Below, piece after piece: positions 28,459-36,836 of a DNA stretch of 64,000 bases. The stretch is from the NCBI GenBank assembly GCA_024644535.1, contig JAHEKX010000028.1, forward strand, positions 1-64,000, read 5' to 3'. This DNA is from Gammaproteobacteria bacterium. Its GTDB lineage: Bacteria; Pseudomonadota; Gammaproteobacteria; Pseudomonadales; Halieaceae. Within the stretch, counting starts at the first letter, position 1. Each line of letters opens with the position of its first letter. The notes under the pieces are model-generated. The model was not told the origin of the DNA, did not search any database, and saw nothing but the letters and a program-made list of their open reading frames with translations. Both the position numbers and the translations under genes were made by a program.

Positions 28459-28800
28459 CTACCGAATTCCCCATCGAAAGCCTTGAGTCTCATGGTGGCT
28501 GCGAATTCCCCATCGAAAGCCATTGGTTTCATAATTGCTCGGTGCCGACTGCGAAGACTGTGCCAGTACGACTTTGCTGCGGTTCTCTAAATTGTTTGAA
28601 AGTGAGCCGTTGTTTGTATCGGAGCGGCGTTGTGGCTTCGCCTCACCCCATTTGAAACCTTCGTGTTTCTTGGGGGCTATTCTGAGACTGTTTGAGACTT
28701 TGATTTGCACGCCCGCACCATCGGTCACATCACCCGCAACACTGAAGCCAGAAACTGCCGTCATAACTACCGCTACTGCTACTGTCGCTAATTTTTTCAT
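28459..28800 (-). CDS. Small secreted protein with C-terminal 13-residue repeats, possible peptide precursor
   Basis: A 113-residue protein I do not recognise. Residues 1-22 are a clear Sec signal peptide (likely cut SVA/GD). The mature part is hydrophilic and has no Cys. The last 26 residues are two tandem copies of a 13-residue unit, SNYETNGFRWGIR (88-100) and SHHETQGFRWGIR (101-113), the second ending exactly at the stop codon. A degenerate copy HEGFKWGEA lies at 46-54. GAGAGG lies 9 bases before the ATG. It sits between the propeller kinase and a secreted subtilase, so a processed signal peptide or ligand is a tempting inference. A structural or cell-surface protein is also possible. Confidence 0.75.
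   Translation of the reverse strand: MKKLATVAVAVVMTAVSGFSVAGDVTDGAGVQIKVSNSLRIAPKKHEGFKWGEAKPQRRSDTNNGSLSNNLENRSKVVLAQSSQSAPSNYETNGFRWGIRSHHETQGFRWGIR
28463..28521 (-). repeat. Direct repeats encoding the GFRWG units
   Basis: CGAATTCCCCATCGAAAGCC occurs identically at 28463-28482 and 28502-28521. The period is 39 bases (13 codons), which matches the 13-residue protein repeat. The spacer between copies has diverged, so selection seems to hold the GFRWGIR core. Confidence 0.85.
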
Positions 28801-28939
28801 TTCCTAAGCCCTCTCGTCTTTTAGACGTTGTTTTAAGATCTGGGATCAGGTTATCGCAGTAGGAAAATCGTTGAAGAGTTGCAAATACCCCTGCTGGGTT
28901 AGCATTGAAATTTTTTAAAGGATTTATGTGCTAATGGGT

Positions 28940-30871
28940 TTATTTGTTGGCTTTAAGGCTCTCTAGCTCTGCCAAATAACGCTCTATCCAAAAGGCTTGA
29001 AGATGGTCGGGCTGCGCTGTTTCTTGTTGGTCCAAGCGCTCTACGTACGCTTTTGCACCCCAAGCGACGCCCTGGACGGGGGCATCTTGTGCCGGGTCAT
29101 CGCCCAACATTTCAAGTAAGGGTTTCGGGATGATGGGGCGACCCTGCTCATCAAGCTCAACCGGTCCGGTGAAGAAGAGCTCGCCCGTTATTTCTTGAGC
29201 GAACAGACCTTGACCATTGTCGCAGTCGTTATCGCCAACAGTAAGTGCGCTGCTGATGTTGAGTAAGCCCGAGCCCTGTTTGAGGGGTGAGTACGCCAGC
29301 TTACCATTTGGCAAAATGGCTGGGTTCGCTGAGCTCATCAAGCGGCATTTGACTTGATCTGGCGTTAAATCTGGCTCTAACTGCAACAGCAGTGCGATGG
29401 CGCCTGAAACGACGGCGGCGGCTTGCGAAGTGCCGGTCATGGCGATCCGATCTGACCTCTTCATGAAATCGGGGTGGTCTGTAGTCAGAGTAGACCCAGG
29501 GCGTGTTAATCCCTCGATGTGGCCGCCCGGTGCTACGAGGTCGGGTTTAACATGGCCGAGGGGGGTTGGGCCTAGTGATGAAAATAAAGGTACGAAGTCA
29601 TCTCTCAGGTCCATAGGAGTCCAGCTGTCAGTAACGGCGCCTACACTGATGATGTAGGGTATGTTCGCTGGCGCACCAACGGTGACAGGATCTGGACCTG
29701 AATTGCCTACTGATGCCACCGCGACCACGCCTTGCCCCCACAGTCTGATAATGGCTTGGTTGACTGGATCTAACCAGTAGGGCCAACGCGGGCGCGAGGC
29801 GAAAGATAAATTAAGTATGCGGATATCCAATCGCTCACGATTGTCAGCGACCCATTGCATTGCTCGCAAAAGATGTAGCAGCGTTGCCTGCCCGTTGACG
29901 TCAAATGCTTTGATAGCGATTAAAGAAGCGTCGGGAGCAACACCCTGGTATCGCACCGCTTTGTCAACTTCGACGGTTGCGGAGTTCACGGCAATGCTTG
30001 CCATGTGGGTGCCGTGGCCACTGTCGTCGAACAAATCGTCGACTTCTTTACCACTTGTAGCGTCGTAGCGAGCTAGGATTCGCCGATTGCCTTTGCTAGT
30101 TAATTCTAGATTTGGGTGGCTCCAAAGACCTGAATCCAGAATCGCGATAGCAACGCCTTGGCCTAAGATCTCGAGCCGATGGAGATCTTTGGCTCCAATT
30201 AAGCTATTGAAATGCGTATCCTCGTTGTTGATTTCGTAGGCTTTGGCCAGCGTCGTCGAACAGTTGTTATTGAACTTTAGCGTAGCCTTGATCTCACTCT
30301 GATGTAGGTGTGGGTACCTAAAATTCAACTCGATTTGATGTGCAGTTTTTGTGAGCTTTTGCGATGTGCTCAATTGCAAATTTACATGCGTGTTATCTGA
30401 GTGAAGATTGACATTGGGTAGCGGTTTGCCGTCAATCGCAATGTCGAGATCAGTGCCCCAATAAGCGGGCCATCGTAATTCTAATTCTTCGAGAGTGGCG
30501 GGAGATTCGGCTTTTTGTAGAATAGGCCAGATAAGGCGAGAGCCGTCTATAGAGGCAAAGATCGAGCCTGCATAAGCGCAAGGAGCGGCCTGATCGGTAT
30601 CATCGTTGTAAGAGTCGATAGTGTCTATGTGGTCAACAATGCGGGCTATTGACATGTGCTGCTTTAACGCCTGCTGTTGATCCTCGGTTAAAGTCGCGGC
30701 AACGGCGTTGATGAGAGCAAACTCTTCTTGTATCGACACACCCTCAGATTGCAGAGCGTTTAGCAGGGCAGTGTGATTATAACCTTGCACTAAGTAAAGA
30801 GCTTGGCCTAAGGCTGGGTCTGCTAGGAACCAGCCGATAAGAAGCTTGATTAAAAAGCGCGGTGTTTTCAA
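28940..30871 (-). CDS. Secreted S8 family serine peptidase (subtilase)
   Basis: A 643-residue subtilisin-like protease. The N-terminal signal region is about 1-23, and a propeptide-like segment of about 200 residues follows. The catalytic domain has Asp246 (AILDSGLWSH), His286 (SGHGTHMAS), oxyanion Asn390 (SVGNSGPD) and Ser482 (TGTSQAAA), all intact. The C-terminal extension (about 550-643) contains GVAWGAKA at 601-608, which resembles the GFKWG/GFRWG motif of the neighbouring small secreted protein. Its ATG overlaps the stop of the upstream GGDEF-EAL gene by 4 bases, so protease and c-di-GMP enzyme are translationally coupled. Export through Sec is inferred. Confidence 0.9.
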   Translation of the reverse strand: MKTPRFLIKLLIGWFLADPALGQALYLVQGYNHTALLNALQSEGVSIQEEFALINAVAATLTEDQQQALKQHMSIARIVDHIDTIDSYNDDTDQAAPCAYAGSIFASIDGSRLIWPILQKAESPATLEELELRWPAYWGTDLDIAIDGKPLPNVNLHSDNTHVNLQLSTSQKLTKTAHQIELNFRYPHLHQSEIKATLKFNNNCSTTLAKAYEINNEDTHFNSLIGAKDLHRLEILGQGVAIAILDSGLWSHPNLELTSKGNRRILARYDATSGKEVDDLFDDSGHGTHMASIAVNSATVEVDKAVRYQGVAPDASLIAIKAFDVNGQATLLHLLRAMQWVADNRERLDIRILNLSFASRPRWPYWLDPVNQAIIRLWGQGVVAVASVGNSGPDPVTVGAPANIPYIISVGAVTDSWTPMDLRDDFVPLFSSLGPTPLGHVKPDLVAPGGHIEGLTRPGSTLTTDHPDFMKRSDRIAMTGTSQAAAVVSGAIALLLQLEPDLTPDQVKCRLMSSANPAILPNGKLAYSPLKQGSGLLNISSALTVGDNDCDNGQGLFAQEITGELFFTGPVELDEQGRPIIPKPLLEMLGDDPAQDAPVQGVAWGAKAYVERLDQQETAQPDHLQAFWIERYLAELESLKANK

Positions 30872-32652
30872 ATCTGGAAGGGTTTAGTCAATAAACCAAT
30901 GATGTTTTTGGCGGGCACGGGTCGTGAGAGGTAGAAGCCTTGCAGAGTGTCACAGCCATTTGCCACCAGATAGTCCATTTGCTCTTTGGTTTCCACGCCT
31001 TCTGCGACTAGCCCCAAGTTTAGTGCCTTAGCCAGCGAGGTAATGGCGTCTACAATTGCGTTGCCATTTTCGGTCCCGATACCCATCACAAAGCTTCTAT
31101 CGATTTTCAAAACGTTGATCGGGAATTGCCTTAGGTAGCTAAGCGAAGAATACCCTGTGCCAAAGTCGTCTACCGCAAGGGTGACACCTAAGTCACAGAG
31201 CTCCGACAGTTTTTTAATGTTCGATTGGGCGTCTGTCATGATGGCGCTTTCGGTTAATTCAAGCTGGACTCGATGCTTGTTGAAATTTACTTCATCGAAC
31301 AAATTCGTCACATGGCTTGCTAGATCGTCGTGATTAAATTCAAGCGCCGATATGTTGATGCTGATCTTAAAGTCCGAAAATCCAGCTTGCTCCCAGATTT
31401 TGCAGTCTTTGATGGCTTCTTTCATGACCCACGCGGTAAGCTCAATAATCTGTCCGGTTTGCTCGGCAACGGGGATAAACTGACCGGGTGAGATCATGCC
31501 GCGCTCGGGGTGATTCCATCTGACCAGTGCTTCTAATCCAGACAATGCCCCGTCGGCAGAGTTAACTAGCGGCTGATAATGTAGCTCTAGTTGGTTGTTG
31601 ACCAAAGCCTCGCGAAGCTCCTCTTCCATTTTTAGGAGCTCAACTGCCGAGCTGTTCATGTCATCTTGGTAAAAACGATAACAGCTGCGCCCCATCGATT
31701 TGGCTGCGTACATGGCGGTATCGGCATTTCTTACAAGGGTGTCAGGGTCGGTGCCATCTTTGGGGAATAGGGCGATTCCGATACTGGGGGTGACTACCGG
31801 ATTGTGGGATTGCAGCTCAACAGGTTGCGACAAACTGTGCAAGATACGCTTGGCAATGTCAGTGACTTTCTGGTCGTCTTCTACGTTTGGAATAACAACG
31901 GTGAATTCGTCTCCGCCCAAGCGCGCGATAATAATGCTTTCCTCTCCGCCGAGGTACTGATAGTCGCCTGCATCACTCAGAATATTAATATCGCCATAGT
32001 CGCTAAGTTGGTCGGTTAAGCGCTTAGCAATTTCTACTAGCAAACGATCACCACGGGCGTGGCCAATCGAGTCATTGATGCGTTTGAAATGGTCCAAGTC
32101 GATGAACATGACCGCCACATGCGCATCTTTGTTATGGTGTGTTAGTACCAGTCGGTCGAGTTCTTCGGTAAAGCTGCGACGGTTAGGTAGTGACGTTAGT
32201 GGGTCGTAATAAGCTAAATAGCGTAGGCGATCCTCTTGGCGCTTAAGCGCTTGCACATGCTGCGATGAGCGAAGCATGAATTTGACATCGCGTCCTAGCA
32301 GAGACCAATTCAATGGCTTGGTTTTGTATTGCGTAGCGCCCGCTCGAAATCCGCGATCGATACTCTCTTCATCGTCTGCGCCAGTTACCAGCAGGATGGG
32401 TACATCACGACCTTGCGGCATGCGTCTAATGCGTTCGCAGACTTCAAGGCCTGACATGCCGGGCATTTGAACATCCATCAAGACTAAGTCAGGTGATTCA
32501 CGAACGAATAAATCGATGGCAGCGGGGCCGTTTTCGGCTTCAAGAACAACCATTCCCTCGGTTTCAAGGCATTGCCTCGTCAGCATACGAGTCATTGCAT
32601 CATCGTCGGTTACGAGAATGGTTGGATTTTCACGACTGTCTTTCTCGGCCAT
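30868..32652 (-). CDS. Response regulator with GGDEF and EAL domains
   Basis: A 594-residue cytoplasmic protein. The receiver domain (about 10-128) has acidic pocket TDDDAM and phospho-acceptor Asp60 (DLVLMDVQMPGM). The GGDEF domain (about 140-330) has an intact GGDEF at 246-250 and an insertion of about 20 residues (roughly 217-240) just before it. The EAL domain (about 345-590) has EAL at 374-376 and loop DDFGTGYSSLSYL intact. Both c-di-GMP synthesis and hydrolysis look possible. It is the only separate receiver in the island and so a candidate target of the HPt domain of the hybrid kinase. It is divergent from nadA. Confidence 0.93.
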   Translation of the reverse strand: MAEKDSRENPTILVTDDDAMTRMLTRQCLETEGMVVLEAENGPAAIDLFVRESPDLVLMDVQMPGMSGLEVCERIRRMPQGRDVPILLVTGADDEESIDRGFRAGATQYKTKPLNWSLLGRDVKFMLRSSQHVQALKRQEDRLRYLAYYDPLTSLPNRRSFTEELDRLVLTHHNKDAHVAVMFIDLDHFKRINDSIGHARGDRLLVEIAKRLTDQLSDYGDINILSDAGDYQYLGGEESIIIARLGGDEFTVVIPNVEDDQKVTDIAKRILHSLSQPVELQSHNPVVTPSIGIALFPKDGTDPDTLVRNADTAMYAAKSMGRSCYRFYQDDMNSSAVELLKMEEELREALVNNQLELHYQPLVNSADGALSGLEALVRWNHPERGMISPGQFIPVAEQTGQIIELTAWVMKEAIKDCKIWEQAGFSDFKISINISALEFNHDDLASHVTNLFDEVNFNKHRVQLELTESAIMTDAQSNIKKLSELCDLGVTLAVDDFGTGYSSLSYLRQFPINVLKIDRSFVMGIGTENGNAIVDAITSLAKALNLGLVAEGVETKEQMDYLVANGCDTLQGFYLSRPVPAKNIIGLLTKPFQI

Positions 32653-32815
32653 TGCTTTACGCCAGTATGTTACATGTAGGCAAGGTTATCATTTACCGTC
32701 GGTCAAACCTAGAGTCTGTTAATTTCGCGTGCAGCTTGGGATCGGGGCTTAGCAGTAATCTTTCTGTCAAGATGTGGTAACATTCGCGCCGATTGTTTCA
32801 TGGGTGGTTGTAGTT

Positions 32816-33865
32816 ATGAGCTTAGCATCGGATAACTTAGAGCGAATTCGTCTCCAAGTCTCGGATCATTTGGACAAGGCGGAGCGGTTTCGGCGCAGTG
32901 AGCAGCAGACTCAAGCGCTGCTGGAGTCCATTGCTAAAAAGCTTGAGCTAGAGAATGCGGTCCTAGTCGCGCATTATTACACGGCGCCTGAAGTTCAAGC
33001 GCTAGCAGAGCAGACCGGAGGCTTTGTTTCCGATTCGCTAGAAATGGCACGCTTTGGTCGCGACCACCCAGCAAAAACCTTAGTTGTAGCCGGCGTTAAA
33101 TTCATGGGAGAGACCGCAAAGATCTTAACGCCCAACAAGCGAGTACTTATGCCGACTCTAGAAGCAACGTGCTCTCTGGATATAGGTTGCCCTATTGATC
33201 AGTTCGATGCTTTTTGTAATCAGCACCCAGATCGGACGGTGGTGGTCTATGCAAACACCTCAGCGGCGGTAAAAGCTCGAGCGGATTGGGTGGTTACCTC
33301 AAGCATTGCTTTGCAGGTTGCAGAGCATTTGAACCAAAAAGGTGAAAAAATCTTATGGGCGCCGGACCGTCATTTAGGTGCCTACGTCAAAAAAGCCAGC
33401 GGAGCGGATATCATTGCATGGGATGGTGCATGTATTGTTCACGAGGAGTTCAAAGCGCGCGGTATTCTTGATTTGAAAAAAGCGCATCCCGATGCAGAGG
33501 TCCTTGCGCACCCAGAGTCGCCGGATTCGGTGCTCGAAATTGCTGATCAAATTGGATCGACTACTCAAATTATTCAGGCTGCGGTGAATTCAAAAGCCTC
33601 TAAATTTATTGTCGCAACAGACCAAGGCATTTTTTATAAGTTGCAACAAGCTGCGCCCGGCAAGACCTTTATGATTGCGCCGACAGCGGGTAATGGAGCG
33701 ACTTGCCGCAGTTGTGCGAACTGTCCGTGGATGGCCATGAACGAGCTAGAAGTTCTGGATCGGGTCTTCGAGGCGGGCGGTAACGAGATCTTTGTTGACC
33801 CCGCTTTGGCCGAGCGCGCAATGCTACCCTTAGAGCGGATGCTCAGTTTTAAGGCGACGCTTTAG
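32816..33865 (+). CDS. nadA: Quinolinate synthase A
   Basis: A 349-residue 4Fe-4S enzyme that condenses iminoaspartate with dihydroxyacetone phosphate to quinolinate in NAD synthesis. I take the ATG at 32816, behind GGGTGG, because it gives the family's usual length and N-terminus; an upstream GTG at 32774 would add 14 unconserved residues. Cluster ligands are expected at Cys119 ([10 protein letters not shown]), Cys206 (WDGACIVHE) and a Cys in the [10 protein letters not shown] segment (297-303). The gene order nadA, bepA (convergent), tusA-like and perM is one I recall from Pseudomonas. Its stop directly abuts the bepA stop. Confidence 0.97.
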   Translation: MSLASDNLERIRLQVSDHLDKAERFRRSEQQTQALLESIAKKLELENAVLVAHYYTAPEVQALAEQTGGFVSDSLEMARFGRDHPAKTLVVAGVKFMGETAKILTPNKRVLMPTLEATCSLDIGCPIDQFDAFCNQHPDRTVVVYANTSAAVKARADWVVTSSIALQVAEHLNQKGEKILWAPDRHLGAYVKKASGADIIAWDGACIVHEEFKARGILDLKKAHPDAEVLAHPESPDSVLEIADQIGSTTQIIQAAVNSKASKFIVATDQGIFYKLQQAAPGKTFMIAPTAGNGATCRSCANCPWMAMNELEVLDRVFEAGGNEIFVDPALAERAMLPLERMLSFKATL

Positions 33866-35341
33866 TTATAGCTCTTCAAGTCTGTCTCGAAACGCGTACA
33901 CGGCTTTCAGTCGCTCTTCAATTTTAGATGACTCGACAAAATCGTTGCGCGCCAGCCTGAGTGCGTAGCGGAATTGCTTTTCGGCTTCGTCGGCAATGCC
34001 ATGTAACAAGAAATATTCGCCCCGCGCTTGATGCAGTCCCTGAATGTCGCCCGACAAACCCTGAATTTCAGCAAGCCAATACCATAGTAATGGGTCGTTT
34101 TTTACGTCGCGTGCAATAGGCTCAAGCACTGCCTCCGCAATATGTGCTTGTTGGTTGGTCATTAGCGCGCGAGCATAAGCAAGAGCTAGTGCTTTATTGC
34201 CAGGATTGAGTTTTGTCGCCTTATCCAAGGTGTTTAGAACCCAGCTGGTATCGCGCTGTTGCACGGCGATATCAACTAAGCTCATCAAATAAGTCTGAGA
34301 CGAAGAACGATTTTCCAGTAACGATTCCATGATGGCTCTTGCTTCGTCAAAGCGGCCTGCGGCGCTTAGGGACAAAGCTAAACCATAGTCGTGAGCTTCC
34401 GGAAAGGTCGCATCGCTAGCTTCCTGACCTTTAAATTGCGCTAGGGCTGTTTCCGGTGACTCGGCAAGATCAACCTGGACCTTGGCTTTCATTAAATGAT
34501 AATCAAGGCTCGGTTTACTTTGCTTTGCTGGGTACTGCAGTAAGCGGTTCTTCGTGTCGGAGATGCGCGATTCTGACAATGGGTGACTGCGCAAAAATTC
34601 CGGTATGCGGTTACTGCTGGCGTATCGAGCCGCGCGCAACATCTGCTCGAACATGGCTGGGGTGGCCGCGGGATTACGCCCTGACATGGCCAAAGTTTGC
34701 ATGCCGATGCGATCAGCTTCTTGTTCGTTGCCTCTGCTGTAGCGCAACGCTGCGTCCTGAGTCGCTGCTTGAGTGGCGGTAAGAGCAGCTAAGCCCATGT
34801 CCGAACCGGTGGTCGCAATTAGCACCAGGCCCGCTAACAAACCTGCTAGCGCTAGAGGCTGTTGCGTTTTAGCAAATTCCACTCTGCGAGAGAAATGCCT
34901 CTGACTTAAGTGCGCGATTTCGTGCGCAATGACTGAGGCAAATTGATCCTCTGTTTGTGCAAATTGAAATAAGCCCGTGTGTATTCCGATGACCCCGCCA
35001 GGCACGGCGAACGCATTCATGGTTGGGTTATTAACAATTACCACTTCAATGCGCTTGTCTTGCAGCTCGCTGTATTCAACCAGCTCGTAAACAAGATTCT
35101 CGACGTAGCGCTGCATGATGGGGTCTTCATAAACGTCGACTTGGCTGCGAAATAGCTTGAGCCAGGTCCGGCCGAGTTGATATTCGTATTCTGCCGAGAA
35201 AACGGTGCCGGCGCTGGACCCCAAGTCGGGGATCTTGAGCCCGGTATTGGCAAGAGCGCTAATAGCCGCGGCAAAACTTAGCATCAGGATCAAAAACCCT
35301 TTGGCAATTAGGCGCATTGCATTGGCGGATAAAACTGTCAA
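33866..35341 (-). CDS. bepA: M48 metalloprotease with TPR repeats (BepA-like)
   Basis: About 491 residues. A Sec signal (hydrophobic FLILMLSFAAAISALA) is followed by the zinc protease domain with HEIAH in VIAHEIAHLSQRH and the distal metal-ligand Glu in RGNEQEADRIGMQ, then TPR-like helical repeats (about 290-480). BepA is a periplasmic protease and chaperone for outer-membrane protein (LptD) assembly, cooperating with BAM. Start choice: the TTG at 35341 has GAGGT 6 bases upstream, while the first ATG at 35317 has no visible ribosome binding site; either gives a proper signal peptide. Confidence 0.9.
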   Translation of the reverse strand: MTVLSANAMRLIAKGFLILMLSFAAAISALANTGLKIPDLGSSAGTVFSAEYEYQLGRTWLKLFRSQVDVYEDPIMQRYVENLVYELVEYSELQDKRIEVVIVNNPTMNAFAVPGGVIGIHTGLFQFAQTEDQFASVIAHEIAHLSQRHFSRRVEFAKTQQPLALAGLLAGLVLIATTGSDMGLAALTATQAATQDAALRYSRGNEQEADRIGMQTLAMSGRNPAATPAMFEQMLRAARYASSNRIPEFLRSHPLSESRISDTKNRLLQYPAKQSKPSLDYHLMKAKVQVDLAESPETALAQFKGQEASDATFPEAHDYGLALSLSAAGRFDEARAIMESLLENRSSSQTYLMSLVDIAVQQRDTSWVLNTLDKATKLNPGNKALALAYARALMTNQQAHIAEAVLEPIARDVKNDPLLWYWLAEIQGLSGDIQGLHQARGEYFLLHGIADEAEKQFRYALRLARNDFVESSKIEERLKAVYAFRDRLEEL

Positions 35342-35502
35342 AGAGTTACCTCGGTAAATTAGGACTGGGTAGAAGTATAGCAAGTTGCGCCTGAAGTACT
35401 GTTGATTGAGACCAGCTGAGTGTCACAAAAGTTCACCTGATATTCAAACTTACACAGACATTGTATACTTTGCCATCAAATGCGGGCATTTAAGTGCGAT
35501 AT

Positions 35503-35736
35503 ATGTCAGAGAATGTGATCGATGCCAGAGGTGCGCGTTGCCCCATGCCCTTGCTAATGGCTAAACGTGCGCTAATGGCTGCTGGCGCGGGTGATTGTGT
35601 GCGAGTGTATGCATCGGACCCGGGTTCTTGGCGAGACTTTCATGCGTATGCGAAATTAGCCAAAGAGCAGTTAAAAGCAGAGCGAGTGGGCGAGCAAGAG
35701 TTCGTGTATGAGTTCACCAAAAAACATCCCTGTTAG
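35503..35736 (+). CDS. TusA-family sulfur carrier protein
   Basis: A 77-residue TusA/SirA-like protein with the signature ARGARCPMPLLMAKRAL, which contains the sulfur-carrying Cys of CPxP. The rest is the usual two-layer alpha/beta sandwich, ending in a strand FVYEF. I chose the ATG at 35503; an upstream in-frame GTG (35494) would add only three residues. A divergent promoter region with bepA is upstream, with TATACT at 35464-35469 as a possible -10. In Pseudomonas a TusA-like protein in this gene context has been linked to molybdenum and nitrate metabolism. It starts a tight operon with perM and the M16 protease. Confidence 0.88.
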   Translation: MSENVIDARGARCPMPLLMAKRALMAAGAGDCVRVYASDPGSWRDFHAYAKLAKEQLKAERVGEQEFVYEFTKKHPC

Positions 35737-35744
35737 GACCCTGT

Positions 35745-36836
35745 ATGCTGACGATTTTTAGAAAATGGTACGATCGGTATCTGTTTGAAGAAGAGTCAGT
35801 TTTGCTGCTGGTTCTGATCGGAGTGACCTTATTTTTGATGATGGCCTTGGGTACTGTCATGGCGCCCATTGTGGCCGCTATGATATTGGCCTACTTGGTG
35901 CAAGGCGTATCCACTCGAATGCAGGGTCTGAGCTTTCCGAGGTGGATGGGTTTTACGGCTGCGTATGGGTTATTTTTGGCGGTGTTTTTTGGTTCGATTT
36001 TAGGGTTGTTTCCTTTGGTGTGGCGTCAGCTTGTCACTTTAGCTTCCGAGTTCCCGCGGATGGTTAAGGAAGTCCAAAGCGCTTTGAGTGTTCTACCTGA
36101 AAAGTACCCACAGTTCATTTCTGAGCAACAAATTGTCGATTTGGTGGCCTCGGTTCAAAGCGAGCTCGCCCCAGCAGGTCAAAAGTTGTTGGAGCTCTCG
36201 TTGAACTCGATCCCGAGTTTGTTTGGCGTAATGATTTACCTGATTCTTATACCGCTGTTGGTTTTTTTCTTTCTAAAAGATAAAGACGCTATCACCGGCT
36301 GGCTGGCTGGGCAGCTTCCCAAGGAGCGCCCTTTGTTGCGCCAAATTTGGGGGGAGATGGACCTGCAAATTGCGAACTACGCCAGAGGGAAGGCTATCGA
36401 AGTTCTTATTGTGGGCTCGGTCAGCTATCTTGCGTTTTTGACAATGGGTTTAAATTATGCAGCGTTGCTGGGTTTGCTGGTTGGCTTGTCAGTTATTATT
36501 CCCTACGTTGGAGCAACTCTTGTTACCATTCCTGTGGTGCTCGTTGCCTTTTTTCAGTGGGGTATTGGCAACGAATTTTACACCGTGCTTGCAGTCTATT
36601 TAATTATTCAAATCCTCGATGGCAATGTCCTAGTGCCTTTGCTGTTTTCAGAAGCGGTTAATTTACATCCTGTGGCCATTATTTTGGCCGTATTATTTTT
36701 TGGTGGTATTTGGGGTTTGTGGGGAGCATTTTTCGCGATACCGCTGGCCACGTTAATTAAAGCTATTATGAACGCATGGCCTGTTCCTGAAGCCTACGAA
36801 TCCATTACCTCAGACTCGACAGGAGAAACACTATGA
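35745..36836 (+). CDS. perM: AI-2E family transporter (PerM)
   Basis: A 363-residue inner-membrane protein with about seven or eight hydrophobic segments. The paired N-terminal helices (LLLVLIGVTLFLMMALGTV, MAPIVAAMILAYLVQ) and the C-terminal block (LLGLLVGLSVIIPYVGAT, ILAVLFFGGIWGLWGAFFAIPLATLIKA) are diagnostic of the family. Members have been described as autoinducer-2 exporters or Na+/H+ antiporters; the substrate here is not predictable. It is 8 bases after the tusA-like gene, and its stop overlaps the start of the M16 protease by 4 bases. Confidence 0.92.
   Translation: MLTIFRKWYDRYLFEEESVLLLVLIGVTLFLMMALGTVMAPIVAAMILAYLVQGVSTRMQGLSFPRWMGFTAAYGLFLAVFFGSILGLFPLVWRQLVTLASEFPRMVKEVQSALSVLPEKYPQFISEQQIVDLVASVQSELAPAGQKLLELSLNSIPSLFGVMIYLILIPLLVFFFLKDKDAITGWLAGQLPKERPLLRQIWGEMDLQIANYARGKAIEVLIVGSVSYLAFLTMGLNYAALLGLLVGLSVIIPYVGATLVTIPVVLVAFFQWGIGNEFYTVLAVYLIIQILDGNVLVPLLFSEAVNLHPVAIILAVLFFGGIWGLWGAFFAIPLATLIKAIMNAWPVPEAYESITSDSTGETL

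Noticed and set aside
21101-32652. Prophage, insertion element or genomic island with defined ends
   Set aside because: No integrase, transposase, tRNA or flanking direct repeats seen. Only the base composition hints at transfer.
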